Assembly (NCBI GenBank): GCA_021730945.1
Contig: JAKFYH010000033.1
Coordinates: 1 to 49,360 of the forward strand
Length of the DNA: 49,360 nt
Reading direction: 5' to 3'
DNA from: Acidobacteriota bacterium
GTDB lineage: Bacteria; Acidobacteriota; Vicinamibacteria; Vicinamibacterales; UBA2999
In this document: in pieces, positions 24,999 to 34,428 of the stretch
How positions within the stretch are numbered: position 1 is the stretch's first letter
Layout of the letters: the number at the start of each line of letters is the position of its first letter
Notes under the pieces: model-generated
Database searches by the model: none
Told to the model about the DNA's origin: nothing
What the model saw: the letters and a program-made list of their open reading frames with translations, nothing else
Position numbers and translations under genes: made by a program

Positions 24999-25010
24999 TA
25001 TAATGCTCGC
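24999..25010 (+). promoter_or_regulatory. Consensus -10 TATAAT at leaderless spacing
   Basis: TATAAT at 24999-25004 is followed by GCTCGC and the GTG at 25011, so the start of transcription should coincide with the start codon. No good -35 is seen. It lies back-to-back with the histidine kinase promoter. Confidence 0.6.
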
Positions 25011-25736
25011 GTGTGGCTTGTCCCGTTGGTCGCGCTGGTCCTGGCGGCCAACTTCGATACCACGGATCGACAGACCCGGAGCCTGCCGCTCCCCGAGGGC
25101 CGCGCCCTGACGGTTGACGTCACCGTTGGTTCGGTGCGGATCGACGGGTGGGATCGGCCGACCGTGGAGATCGCGATCGACCGGCACGTCCCATCGCCGG
25201 CGCATCAAGCGCAACTCCCCATCGTCATCGACGACTCCCCGTCGCGCATTGCCATTCGGGCGGTGCAGGCCGATGGTGGCACCAACCCGGCGCTGCGGGT
25301 CGAGCTGGTGTTGCGGGTTCCGCGCGCGGCGTTGATCGAGCATGTTCGTGTGTTGGAGGGCCGGCTCACGATCACTGGATTGAACGGCAGCATCACCGCC
25401 GACGTGCGCCGAGGGCCGATCAATGCCAGCGGGCTGTCGGGCCGGGTGCGGCTGGAAACCGGCATCGGATCGATTACCGTGGCGGCGGCGCCGCTCGATC
25501 CGGCCGGCGTGCTGCGGCTGCGGACGTTCAACGGCGATGTGCGGCTAGGTCTAGGCCAGCGTCCGGCCCACGCGCGCATCCTGGCGTTGGCCTTGAACGG
25601 CAGCATTGCCTCCACTATTCCCCTGGCGATGAAGGACACATGGGGGCCACGGTGGGGCGAAGCGACACTGGGGGACGGCGAACCGGTGATTTCGATCGAT
25701 GTCGTCACCGGGACGATCGAGATTCGCAGCCCGTAG
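25011..25736 (+). CDS. Exported DUF4097-like beta-helix protein
   Basis: A 241-aa protein. The GTG at 25011 starts a short signal sequence (MWLVPLVALVLAANF). The body is a run of short beta-strand turns such as GSVRIDGWDRPTVEIAIDRH, LNGSITADVRRGPINASGLS and GSITVAAAPLD, ending FDVVTGTIEIRS-like. This is the pattern of DUF4097/DUF2807 putative adhesin-type solenoids. The function is unknown; such proteins are often near anti-sigma or sensor genes. It has its own leaderless-type promoter and converges, with an 8-bp gap, on the kinase gene. An upstream in-frame ATG at 24945 would overlap the histidine kinase gene and lacks support. Confidence 0.7.
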   Translation: MWLVPLVALVLAANFDTTDRQTRSLPLPEGRALTVDVTVGSVRIDGWDRPTVEIAIDRHVPSPAHQAQLPIVIDDSPSRIAIRAVQADGGTNPALRVELVLRVPRAALIEHVRVLEGRLTITGLNGSITADVRRGPINASGLSGRVRLETGIGSITVAAAPLDPAGVLRLRTFNGDVRLGLGQRPAHARILALALNGSIASTIPLAMKDTWGPRWGEATLGDGEPVISIDVVTGTIEIRSP

Positions 25737-25743
25737 CGCGCCG

Positions 25744-27906
25744 CTACTTGCGGGTGAGACGGCGCTGCGCTTCGTTGTAGCGCGACGAGTCCTGCGGGAC
25801 CTTGGCGTATGCCTCGCGCGCCTTCACCGGATTGTTCAACCGGCGTTCGTAGGTCTCGCCCAGCCGGAACCAGACATCCATCGGATTGCCGGGGAAGGTG
25901 GCGCCGAGGTCCTCGAGCACTTGAGCCGACTCGGCGTGCCGGTTCATGCCGGTCAGCAGGGTCGCCAGCCGGTTACGGGCTGCCATCGATTGCGGCGCGT
26001 CGGGGAACTGCTCGATGATGGTGCGCAGCGTCACCATCGCGGCCGGCACTTCCACCTTCAGGACCGGGTCGATTTCCTTCAAGTCCTTCCGGTCGTTCTC
26101 GATCTTCAGCTTGGTATTGAGCGCCGCGGCGGCTTGCGGGCTTCCCGGGAACTCGCGGGCGACTTCACCCAGCAAGTCGCGCGACTGAATCTGCGCCCGC
26201 GGTTGCCGGACACGGCTGAGCATCATCGAGCGTCGTAACTTGCTGTCGGCCGCGCGGCGATCGCCGGCGAACCGGCTTTCAAACTCCACCAGCGCCGCCA
26301 TCGCGTCGTCGATACGGCCGCCTCGTTCATGGAGCTCGGCGGCCAGCAGCGAGGCCTCGGCCCCGGCGCGCGTCCCGGGATAGTCGGTGATGATTTGCCG
26401 CAGGTCAGCGAGCGCCTGATCGTTCAGGTTGTTGGCCACCTTCGCGCGAGCCACCTCCAGCCGTTGATTGGCCTCGGCGTCAGGTGAGACCGCCGGCGCC
26501 GGCGCCGGCGTCACGGCGGCGGTCTTGGCCGCCGGCCTGGCCGTGGCGGCGCCTGCAGGCTTGGACGTTCCTGCACCGGCCGCCGATACCGGCTTGGTGG
26601 GCGCCGCGGTCGGCGCCGCAGGCACCGCTGTTGGCGCGGCCGGCACCGCGGTTGGCGCGGCCGGCGGTGCCGCGTTGTTGGGATCCGGAGCCTGCGCGAC
26701 CGCAGTCGATTCCGCTGGATCGAGTGCCGGACTGTCACCGCCCCGGCTCGCGAAATATGCCCCCAGGCCGCCGGCGATAACCGCGATGGCCAGCACGGCG
26801 ACGCCGGCCCCGGCCATCACCGACTTGCTGACGCCGGATTGGAGTGCGGCGGGTGGCACCTGTGCAGCGGAGGAAGAACTGGGCGCGACCGCTGGCATGG
26901 CCGCGGCGGGGGCGGACGGCTCGGCCGCCACGTGGGTGGTGCCCGACGGCACCACGACGGTGGCCGCGTCGGGACTGCTGCCGGTGGTCGGGATCGCGGC
27001 CGACCGCGATCCGGAATCGCGCCGCAGCCGCTTGAGGTCGGCGCCGAGGTCGGCGGCGGTCTGGTAACGCAGCGTTCGATCCTTCTCGAGCGCCTTGGAC
27101 ACGATGCGGTCGAACTCGGCCGGCACGGCGGCGTTCATGGAACTGGGCGGCGCCGGCTCGCGATTCAGAATGCCGTCGAACACGACGGCGGTCGTGTTGC
27201 CGGGAAAGCTCTGCCGCCCGGTCGCCATTTCGTAGAGGACGACGCCGAACGAGAACAGATCCGTGCGGGGATCCACTTCGTCGCCGCGCGCCTGCTCTGG
27301 CGACATGTACGCGATCGTGCCGACCGTGGTACCCGCGGTGCTGGTGAAGTGCTCGGGCACGCGCGTCTCGTTCCGGGTGTCGAGCTGCCGAGCCGAGCGG
27401 CGATAGTCTGGCGACAGCTTCGCCAGGCCGAAGTCGAGCACCTTGACCGGACCGCGGCGCGTCACGAAGATGTTGGCCGGCTTGACGTCGCGGTGGAGGA
27501 TCCCTTCGGTGTGCGCGGCGTCGAGCGCATCGGCGACCTGCGCGGCGATGTCGAGCATGAGGCGCAGCTCGAGGGGGCGCCCCGACAGACGGCGATCGAG
27601 CGGGTCGCCGTCGAGCAACTCCATGGCGAGATAGAGCTGGCCATCGTGCTCGTCGAAGCCGTAAATCGTGCAGATGTTGGGATGGTTCAGCGCCGAGGCC
27701 GTGCGGGCTTCGCGCTTGAAGCGCTCGATGGCTTCGTCGCTGTCGCTGCTCGATGCCGGCAACACCTTGAGCGCCACCTGGCGGCCCAACTTGAGATCTT
27801 GAGCGCGGTACACCACCCCCATGCCGCCAGCACCCAACTGATCGACGATGCGGTAGTGCCCGAGAGTTTGGCCGATCATGGATTTCGACACGGTGCGGAC
27901 GTTCAT
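25744..27906 (-). CDS. Membrane Ser/Thr protein kinase with C-terminal TPR domain
   Basis: A 720-aa protein. The kinase domain occupies ~10-290: Gly-rich loop [16 protein letters not shown] lysine, catalytic loop [17 protein letters not shown], and SPEQARG in the activation segment. A Pro/Ala-rich stretch follows. One membrane helix (~365-388; [22 protein letters not shown]) leads to an exported Ala/Pro/Thr linker and ~230 residues of TPR-like helices ([40 protein letters not shown]). Cytoplasmic phosphorylation is thus coupled to an extracytoplasmic interaction domain. An internal ATG at 27879 ([12 protein letters not shown]) is an alternative start. This is an intact kinase, unlike the fragment at 7891. 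Confidence 0.92.
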   Translation of the reverse strand: MNVRTVSKSMIGQTLGHYRIVDQLGAGGMGVVYRAQDLKLGRQVALKVLPASSSDSDEAIERFKREARTASALNHPNICTIYGFDEHDGQLYLAMELLDGDPLDRRLSGRPLELRLMLDIAAQVADALDAAHTEGILHRDVKPANIFVTRRGPVKVLDFGLAKLSPDYRRSARQLDTRNETRVPEHFTSTAGTTVGTIAYMSPEQARGDEVDPRTDLFSFGVVLYEMATGRQSFPGNTTAVVFDGILNREPAPPSSMNAAVPAEFDRIVSKALEKDRTLRYQTAADLGADLKRLRRDSGSRSAAIPTTGSSPDAATVVVPSGTTHVAAEPSAPAAAMPAVAPSSSSAAQVPPAALQSGVSKSVMAGAGVAVLAIAVIAGGLGAYFASRGGDSPALDPAESTAVAQAPDPNNAAPPAAPTAVPAAPTAVPAAPTAAPTKPVSAAGAGTSKPAGAATARPAAKTAAVTPAPAPAVSPDAEANQRLEVARAKVANNLNDQALADLRQIITDYPGTRAGAEASLLAAELHERGGRIDDAMAALVEFESRFAGDRRAADSKLRRSMMLSRVRQPRAQIQSRDLLGEVAREFPGSPQAAAALNTKLKIENDRKDLKEIDPVLKVEVPAAMVTLRTIIEQFPDAPQSMAARNRLATLLTGMNRHAESAQVLEDLGATFPGNPMDVWFRLGETYERRLNNPVKAREAYAKVPQDSSRYNEAQRRLTRK

Positions 27907-27923
27907 GCTATCCCCGTAACGCC

Positions 27924-27973
27924 TTGACAGGGAAGGGGGCTAACGGTAGAGTCTAGAATCTGAAACTCGTTTC
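27924..27973 (+). promoter_or_regulatory. iclR-type gene promoter with GAAAC-GTTTC operator
   Basis: TTGACA (27924-27929), a 17-bp spacer and TAGAGT (27947-27952) form a good sigma-70 promoter. The palindrome GAAACTCGTTTC (27962-27973) sits just after the predicted start of transcription, an ideal place for autorepression by the IclR-type protein encoded at 27980. Confidence 0.6.
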
Positions 27974-27979
27974 CGCATA

Positions 27980-28744
27980 GTGGAATCACCTGAACCACAG
28001 CCGGCCCGGTCGGCAGGCAGTCTCACCTCGATCGACAAGGCACTCGAAGTGTGCGAAGTGCTCAGTGGCGTGCCGCGCGGCATGACCCTGTCGGACCTGG
28101 CCCGCGCGCTGCGCCAGCCGGCGTCGACGGTGCATCGGCTGCTGGCGGTGCTGCGTCGCCGCGGCTACGTCCGTCAGGACGATGAGACCCAGCGGTACGG
28201 GCTGACGTTGAAGATGCTCGATCTCAGCTTCCGCTCGCTCGGCCAGTCCGAATTGCGGCTGCATGCCTATCCGATCATGCGGGAGTACGTATTGCGGACG
28301 CCGTATCGCGGTTTCATCGCCATTCCCGCGAGCGGAGAAGTGACTTACGTCTGGAGCACCGGTCCCGACGAAGTAGCCATGCGCACGGTCTACGGCAAGG
28401 AGATGCCGGGCCACTGCGCGATCTATTTTTCGCCGCGGCAGGCGACGCGGCGCCTCAGTTGCCTGCGGCTGGCCTCGGCCTCGGAACTGGGCCGGCCTGA
28501 AGCCACCGTTGTGCGCATGGGGCCGCCGCCGATCGAACCGGACGCGTTGCAGCGGCTGTTCTGCACCTGTGCACCGGTGCGCGACTATACCGGCCAGGAA
28601 GTCGCGCGCGTCGGCGTGTTTGGCCACGGCGCCGACGACCGTCCCATCCTGACCGAACACCACCGCGGCGCGTGGGACCTGGCGCGGCGCATTTCCATGC
28701 GCCTGGGCCACGTCCCCCCCAGTGCCCTCGAAAGCACCGCATAA
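27980..28744 (+). CDS. IclR-family transcriptional regulator
   Basis: A 254-aa protein. The N-terminal winged helix-turn-helix is IDKALEVCEVLSG, MTLSDLARALRQPASTVHRL, LLAVLRRRGYVRQDDETQRY. The C-terminal ~170 residues form the effector-binding domain (YPIMREYVLRT, RTVYGKEMPGHCAIYFSP). The usual final motif is present in altered form (RVGVFGHGADDRPILTEH). The start is the GTG at 27980, 21 bases after the predicted transcription start, without a clear Shine-Dalgarno sequence. IclR-like proteins often control aromatic or acyl-CoA catabolism; the ferredoxin downstream may be its target. Confidence 0.9.
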   Translation: MESPEPQPARSAGSLTSIDKALEVCEVLSGVPRGMTLSDLARALRQPASTVHRLLAVLRRRGYVRQDDETQRYGLTLKMLDLSFRSLGQSELRLHAYPIMREYVLRTPYRGFIAIPASGEVTYVWSTGPDEVAMRTVYGKEMPGHCAIYFSPRQATRRLSCLRLASASELGRPEATVVRMGPPPIEPDALQRLFCTCAPVRDYTGQEVARVGVFGHGADDRPILTEHHRGAWDLARRISMRLGHVPPSALESTA

Positions 28745-28826
28745 CTGAAACTGAAACTCCAAACTGAAACTCCAAACTGAAACTCCAAACTGAAACTCCA
28801 AACTGAAACTCCAAACTGAAACTGCC
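28743..28826. repeat. 13-bp tandem repeat, about 5-6 copies
   Basis: The unit AAACTGAAACTCC repeats from 28761 to 28825 in five copies, the last varied, with partial copies on the left. It contains CTGAAACTC, a 9-bp word also present in the putative operator at 27960-27968. It lies between the regulator gene and the ferredoxin gene. Confidence 0.9.
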
Positions 28827-28868
28827 AACTTTCAACTCTAGAACTTTCAACTATCGAGGATCGCCCCC

Positions 28869-29129
<261 letters not shown>

Positions 29130-29259
29130 TCGGTTGCCGGACCGGGCTTTGCCCTTAGAATCGGCCCATTGCCCCTCGGGTCCGCGCCCCCCGGGCGGCG
29201 TCTGTTGATCTTGTAACCGTGACGCGCTGCCAGCTGGGCGGCGCTGTGGAAGAGGATCT

Positions 29260-30771
29260 ATGCCGATTCGACCTCGCATGGCGTTGGTGGCTGCGGCAGT
29301 GCTCGCGGCCTTGGTGACAGGTGTTCAGGGCCGCGGTCCGGCCGACGATGCGGCGCTTCAGTTTCAGCTGGGTACGCTGCTGTTCGAGGAAACACGCTAT
29401 CGCGAGGCGCTGGCAGCGTTCCGCAAGGCGGTGGACGCCGACACCAAGTCCATGGCGGTCCAGGCCCGCATCGGCGTGGTCAAATCGGCGCTTCGGATCG
29501 GAGAGTTTCTCGAGGCCCAGAAAGAGGCCCAGACGCTCAAGCTGCAGGATCCCCGCAGTGCCGAGGTGCTGACCGTACACGCCGACGCGTTGTGGTCGGC
29601 CGGCCTGTTTGACGAAGCCCACCAGGAGTTCAAAGACGCGATCGCGCTGGTGCCGGACCTGTCGCGTGGCCACCATGGCCTGGCGCGGGCGCTGGCCTCG
29701 CAGAACCGGCTCGACGAAGCCCTCAACGAAGCGCAGGCCGCGCTCAAGCTGTCGCCCCGCGACGAGGAAATCCACCACACGGTCGGATCGATCTTCGAGC
29801 GCATGCGCCGCTACGAACAGGCCGCGGCGGCGTATGGCAACTACGTCAACCTCCTGCCAAACAAGGATCGCAGCGACAAGGCCTCGTGGTCGCGATCGCA
29901 AATCCGCTTTCTGCGCTCGTTTGGCGAGCGCGAGCCGATCGCGATGGACGAGGAGGCCGCCAGCGGCCTGCACACGGTTGATTTCCGGGTGATCGACGAC
30001 AAGGTCATCGTCAAGGCCAAGGTCAACGGCGGGCGGATGCAGGACTTCGTGCTCGATACCGGATCGGAGCTCACCACCATCTCGCGTCAGACCGCCTCGT
30101 CTGGCGCCGTGCGTCCGATTACCTATACCCTCAGCGCCGGCGTCGGCGAGGTCGGGCTGCGCGGCTTGCAACTGGGCCGGCTCGACACCCTCGAGATCGG
30201 CACCATGAAACTGAGCAACGTCCCGGCGCTCATCAAGGCGCCGGCCCTGCGCGGCATCCCCAAGCGCGAGACCGAGAGCTTTTCACCGCTCGGACTGGGA
30301 CTGTCGATGACCATCGACTACGCCACCCGCAAGCTCACCCTCGGCCGCCATTTACCCAGTGAACCGGCGGAGTTCACCCTGCCGATGCGCCACCACCGCC
30401 TGTCGATGGTGCGCGGCATGATTAACCAGACGCGGCCGACCTATTTCGTGGTCGACACCGGCGGCGAGGTGATTTCAATCAGCACCGCCACGGCCGGCGA
30501 ACTCGACACCGAGTTGCCCCGCAAGATTGCGCTGCGCGTCTACGGCACGTCGGGCTGGGATCGCGACGCCTTCCTGATGCCGGGTGTGAACCTGCGCTTC
30601 CAGGACATTGCGTTCAATAATTTCGCGGTGGTGGTGCTGAACCTGCAGGCGCCGAGTGTGCTGCTCGGCTTCCAGGTGGGCGGCATTGTCGGTCACCGCT
30701 TCCTCAGCCCGTATCGGGTGTCGCTCGACCTCGACCGCAGCGAACTGCGCATGACGAAGGCGATGAACTAG
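29260..30771 (+). CDS. Exported TPR protein with two retropepsin-like DTG motifs
   Basis: A 503-aa protein. The signal peptide is ~1-25 (MALVAAAVLAALVTGVQG). TPR-like helices occupy ~30-230 (QLGTLLFEETRYREALAAF, GHHGLARALASQNRLDEALN). From ~245 there is an aspartyl-protease-like region with FVLDTGSELTTIS (Asp ~266) and a second, YFVVDTGGEVISIS (Asp ~399). One chain therefore carries both lobes that retropepsins normally bring together as a dimer. GAAGAGGA precedes the ATG. Catalysis is plausible, but the hydrophobic flap and the ILG partner motif cannot be confirmed by eye. A periplasmic or secreted protease is inferred. Confidence 0.85.
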   Translation: MPIRPRMALVAAAVLAALVTGVQGRGPADDAALQFQLGTLLFEETRYREALAAFRKAVDADTKSMAVQARIGVVKSALRIGEFLEAQKEAQTLKLQDPRSAEVLTVHADALWSAGLFDEAHQEFKDAIALVPDLSRGHHGLARALASQNRLDEALNEAQAALKLSPRDEEIHHTVGSIFERMRRYEQAAAAYGNYVNLLPNKDRSDKASWSRSQIRFLRSFGEREPIAMDEEAASGLHTVDFRVIDDKVIVKAKVNGGRMQDFVLDTGSELTTISRQTASSGAVRPITYTLSAGVGEVGLRGLQLGRLDTLEIGTMKLSNVPALIKAPALRGIPKRETESFSPLGLGLSMTIDYATRKLTLGRHLPSEPAEFTLPMRHHRLSMVRGMINQTRPTYFVVDTGGEVISISTATAGELDTELPRKIALRVYGTSGWDRDAFLMPGVNLRFQDIAFNNFAVVVLNLQAPSVLLGFQVGGIVGHRFLSPYRVSLDLDRSELRMTKAMN

Positions 30772-30799
30772 GATCCGGGGGCCGGGAGCGGGGGAACGG

Positions 30800-31279
30800 G
30801 TGAAAGCGAAGCGTTGGCAGGATTCGACAGCCGAAACCGTTCAGGTCGTTCTACCCAACGACTCCAACCCGTTGGGCTTCATTCTCGGTGGCACGGTGAT
30901 GCATCTCATCGACATCACCGGCGCGATCGCGTGCCATCGGCACACCAACATGCTGGCGCTGACCGCCGGCGTTGATTCGCTCGACTTCATTCACCCGATC
31001 AAGGTGGGCGACCTGATCCTGCTGAAGTCGCGGGTGACGTGTGTCTTCAACACCTCTCTCGAAGTCGAAGTGAACGTGTACTCCGAAGGAATTGAGAGTG
31101 GCGAGCGGAAGCTCACCAGCAAGGCCTATTTGACGTTTGTGTCGCTCGACAAGAACGGCAATCCGGCGAAGGTGCCGCCCCTGGTCGTCGAGACGCCAGA
31201 GGATGAAGAGTTGGGCCGTCAGGCCAGGGCGCGCCGCGCCGAGCGGTTGAAGCGGAAGGCTGGCGACCAGGGGCGTTGA
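30800..31279 (+). CDS. Acyl-CoA thioesterase, hotdog fold (YciA/BFIT type)
   Basis: A 159-aa cytoplasmic enzyme. The hotdog helix and catalytic-type region read NDSNPLGFILGGTVMHLID, with the Asp and GG pattern typical of YciA-like thioesterases. DFIHPIKVGDLILLKSRVT is the conserved core strand. The GTG at 30800 has a GGGGG-rich purine stretch before it and lies 28 bp after the retropepsin gene. A Lys/Arg-rich tail ends the protein. Substrate chain length cannot be assigned. It converges on the PD40 gene 44 bp downstream; no terminator hairpin is evident in that gap. Confidence 0.88.
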   Translation: MKAKRWQDSTAETVQVVLPNDSNPLGFILGGTVMHLIDITGAIACHRHTNMLALTAGVDSLDFIHPIKVGDLILLKSRVTCVFNTSLEVEVNVYSEGIESGERKLTSKAYLTFVSLDKNGNPAKVPPLVVETPEDEELGRQARARRAERLKRKAGDQGR

Positions 31280-31323
31280 GGTCCGACCCCCTCAAGCCCC
31301 AAGGCCCAGGCCCCACGCCCGGT

Positions 31324-34300
31324 TTACCAGTCGTAGCCAATCCAGAGTGAGAACTTGACCTTGCGGAAGGCCTCGCTGCCGCCGGTCTGCGCGAACACCA
31401 CGTCTTCCCACTGCTTGTTCATGAGCGTCTTCCACGACCAGTCGAAGTGGACCGGGAAGCCGAGCGCGAAGGTGGCGAGGCTGATGCCGTAGGAGCCGCG
31501 GGCATCGACCAGGCGATTGCCCGATACCGGCACCGGTGCGCCGAGAATGGGGACGCCGGTGTCAGTGAAATCAACCACCGGCCGCTCGGTCGTGGTGTCG
31601 CGGCTGAAGATCTTGAACGGCGTGCCTTCAAAGTAGGCGCCGCCAACACCGGCGAACAAGGTCGCGCGCACGCCGCCCAGGACGCCGATCGGCGTCGCCA
31701 TCGCGTCGATCAGCGGGAAGCGCAGCTCGACGTTGGTGAAGAAGGCGTTCTGGCCGATGAACTGCAGATACTCGTAGCCGCGCAGCTCCGAGTTGCCGCC
31801 AAAGTAGGTGTAGTCGGGGTTGGTGCCCCAGCTCTTGAAGCCGCGGGCGCGCAGCGCCAGCAGGCCATTGGCGCCCAGCCGGAAGTACTTGCGGGCGTCG
31901 CCGTCCATGGTCTGGCGGGTGAGCGAGTTGCCGACCTTGGGCGCAATCTCGTAGGACAGCCGCATGGTGCTGCCCGACAACGGGCCGAATTCGCGGAAGA
32001 TGGTGGTCTCCTGCACGAACGCCGCGCCCACCGGCATCATGGTGCCGTTGTTGAAGAGCGAGCGGCCAAACTGCTGCTGCTGGTACTGGGTGGAGTAGGC
32101 CTCGAACCCGGGGTCGTTGTAGCGCTCCTGGTAGCGGCTGAACCCGCCGAACACCTCGATGCGGCGATACCGGTTGAACGGGTAGATGGCAAACAGGGTG
32201 CCGCCCTGCATGGTGCGGGTGGCGGTCGCCAGGTCGCGGTCGATCAGGCCGCTGAAGGCCGGGTCGTAGAACACGCCCTCGAGCTGGCCGTAGTAGAACT
32301 GCGTGGTGTTAAACGCCTGGGCGGCCAGCTGCAGGCGCCGCTCCATGTTGATCCAGGTGAACTGCATGGTGCGGTACTGCGAGACCGACGACACAAACAG
32401 GTTGAACTGCTGGTCGCCCAACACGTCGGAGAACACCACTTGCGTGCCGCCGAAGACGTCGCCGCCGCTCGTGACGCCCAGCGCCACCGGTGGCCGGCCT
32501 TCGAGGTAGAGCTTCTCGAACCGCCCCTTCTTCTTCTGGTTGTCGGTCACCAGCGTGTGGCTGAGCGGCGCCTGGAAGTCGACGATCGGACCGGGCGACC
32601 CGAAGTCGGCTGATGCCACTTTCGTGATTTCGTCTTTGCGGTCGAGCACGTGCAGCCCGTACTCGCCCTTGAAGTAGGTGACAAACGCCAGCTTGTTGGC
32701 GGCGCCGTCGCGCAGCACCACCGGCGACAAGTTGCCGGCCAGCGCATCGGTGTACTGCTTGAGTTCGCTGGTCTTGAGGTCCAGCGTCCACAGGTTGTAG
32801 ATCTGGCCGTTCTTGGCGACCTCGGGGTCGATCGGCTCGGCCGGGTTGACCCCGGTCGAGGCGAAGACCAGCGTGTTGGCGTCGAGGAACTGGGCGCCGC
32901 TCTCGTCGTGCGTGCCAAAGGTGAGCTGCAACTTGTTGCCGCCGTCGGCGTCCATCCGGAAGATCTTCTCGTTGCCGCTCACGCGGACGAGATAGACCAG
33001 CGAGCGGCCGTCGGGCGCCCAGGTCGGCGCGTAGTTGGCGAACGGATCCTTGGTGAGGTTGGTGACCTCCTGGGTGTCGAGGTCGATGGTGAAGATGTCG
33101 GCGACGCTGTCGCGCATGCCCGAGAAGGCGATGGTCTTGCCGTCGGGCGAGAAGTCGGGCGACTCGGGGGCGTCGATGCTGTTGAGGGCCACCCGCACCT
33201 CGATTTTGCGCGACACCACGTTCTGGACGATCAGCGAGCGATCCTTCTCGGTGCGGACAAAGTAGGCCAGGCGGTCACCAGACGGCGACCACGACATCCA
33301 CGGCACCGAGTTCCAGCGACCGCCGGGCGTCGCCAGGTACTCAAAGCCCATGCTCTGGTCGAAGCCGCTCGTCAGGTTGCGGATGACCGCGCCGTCCTTG
33401 GCCGAAATCAGCACGATGTCGTATTCGCGGTCGCGCCCGTTGCCGGTCATGCCGGCAATCAGATCGCCGGACGGGGAGGGCTCAATCGACAGCACGTTGG
33501 CGAACTTGCCCTTGCGCGGATCGGGCGCCAGGTCGCGGCCGTAGTCAGCGGGCCGCTCCTTGTCGCGAAACGGCCGGAAGCGTTCCTTCAGGTAGCGGTC
33601 GAACTGCTGATCCCACTCCTCGGGCGTCATCTGGAACGCCTCCTGGTAGGCATCGTCGCTGCCGCCAATGACCGAGCGCCGCAGGGCGAAGACATAGGCG
33701 CGCACGCCTTCCTTGCCCCAGCGCGATTCCATGAACTCGAAGGCGGCGTGGCCCAGGTTGTAGATCAGGCGCGGGTTGCTGAACCCGCCGTAGTCCTGCA
33801 TCTCGCTCATCTTCGGCACGATGTCCGAGACCGCCGCGTCACGGACGGTCATCATGTCGAGCGGGCGCCAGTAGCCGGTCATGTAGTCCGACATGCCCTC
33901 CATGGTCCACAGCGGCATGTTGCGGCGAATCAGGCCGGTCGGGATGATGTCGAACTGGAACTGGTGGGTCAGCTCGTGGACGATCAGCCGATACAGCAGA
34001 TCGGGCGGTTCGTCGATCGGCATCACCATGCGGTAGCGGCCGGGTTCGGCAAAGGCGCCGACACCCTCCTGGGCGGCGCCGGGAATCACGTTCTGCTGCC
34101 AGAACTCGCTCGCCGTCGAGAACAGGATCAGCGGCAGCTTCATCGACAGGTCGTGCTTCAGCTCGGAGCTGACATGCTGGTAGGCGCTCTCGGCGTAGCC
34201 GGCGATGCGTTCGAGGTGCGGCTCGATCTCGGGGTAGTAGTAAATCTCGAAGTGCTCGGTCTGGTAGGTGTGCCACTCGAAGCGGTCGTAGCGGATCTGG

Positions 34301-34428
34301 TTCTTGCCAAAGTAAGGGACGTAGCTGGTCTGCGCCTCGACGGGGGCGGGCGCCACGATGGCGACGGCCAGCACGGCGAACAGGGCCATTGCCAGTGGCG
34401 TCAAGGCGTTCCGCTGCGGGGTGCGCAT
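31324..34428 (-). CDS. Peptidase-MA-like / PD40 propeller / outer-membrane barrel protein
   Basis: A 1034-aa exported protein. The ATG at 34428 has AGGAGA upstream and a signal peptide (ALTPLAMALFAVLAVAIVAP). Residues ~50-300 form a zinc-metallopeptidase-like domain with HELTHQ (~150) and WTMEGMSDYM, the gluzincin-type second part. Residues ~330-680 are WD40/TolB-like PD40 repeats (FSPDGKTIAFSGM, WAPDGRSLVYLVR). The last ~350 residues are barrel-like (YTYFGGNSELRGYEYL, as in surface-antigen/BamA-type barrels) and the protein ends in YDW. I recognise the architecture from acidobacteria, but no specific substrate. Likely an outer-membrane protein that binds or cleaves envelope material. Confidence 0.85.
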   Translation of the reverse strand: MRTPQRNALTPLAMALFAVLAVAIVAPAPVEAQTSYVPYFGKNQIRYDRFEWHTYQTEHFEIYYYPEIEPHLERIAGYAESAYQHVSSELKHDLSMKLPLILFSTASEFWQQNVIPGAAQEGVGAFAEPGRYRMVMPIDEPPDLLYRLIVHELTHQFQFDIIPTGLIRRNMPLWTMEGMSDYMTGYWRPLDMMTVRDAAVSDIVPKMSEMQDYGGFSNPRLIYNLGHAAFEFMESRWGKEGVRAYVFALRRSVIGGSDDAYQEAFQMTPEEWDQQFDRYLKERFRPFRDKERPADYGRDLAPDPRKGKFANVLSIEPSPSGDLIAGMTGNGRDREYDIVLISAKDGAVIRNLTSGFDQSMGFEYLATPGGRWNSVPWMSWSPSGDRLAYFVRTEKDRSLIVQNVVSRKIEVRVALNSIDAPESPDFSPDGKTIAFSGMRDSVADIFTIDLDTQEVTNLTKDPFANYAPTWAPDGRSLVYLVRVSGNEKIFRMDADGGNKLQLTFGTHDESGAQFLDANTLVFASTGVNPAEPIDPEVAKNGQIYNLWTLDLKTSELKQYTDALAGNLSPVVLRDGAANKLAFVTYFKGEYGLHVLDRKDEITKVASADFGSPGPIVDFQAPLSHTLVTDNQKKKGRFEKLYLEGRPPVALGVTSGGDVFGGTQVVFSDVLGDQQFNLFVSSVSQYRTMQFTWINMERRLQLAAQAFNTTQFYYGQLEGVFYDPAFSGLIDRDLATATRTMQGGTLFAIYPFNRYRRIEVFGGFSRYQERYNDPGFEAYSTQYQQQQFGRSLFNNGTMMPVGAAFVQETTIFREFGPLSGSTMRLSYEIAPKVGNSLTRQTMDGDARKYFRLGANGLLALRARGFKSWGTNPDYTYFGGNSELRGYEYLQFIGQNAFFTNVELRFPLIDAMATPIGVLGGVRATLFAGVGGAYFEGTPFKIFSRDTTTERPVVDFTDTGVPILGAPVPVSGNRLVDARGSYGISLATFALGFPVHFDWSWKTLMNKQWEDVVFAQTGGSEAFRKVKFSLWIGYDW

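Noticed and set aside
24945-25010. Upstream ATG start at 24945 for the DUF4097-like gene
   Set aside because: It overlaps the divergent histidine kinase start, adds a non-signal-like prefix and ignores the consensus TATAAT placed six bases before the GTG at 25011.
28743-28826. Possible CRISPR array at the 13-bp repeats (also 42366-42435)
   Set aside because: Units are 7-13 bp with no spacers and no cas genes nearby.
28455-28850. Minus-strand reading of the 13-bp array giving FSLEFQFGVSVW-type peptide repeats
   Set aside because: Thirteen is not a multiple of three, so the repeat is open in several frames by chance; no start signal and no family resemblance.
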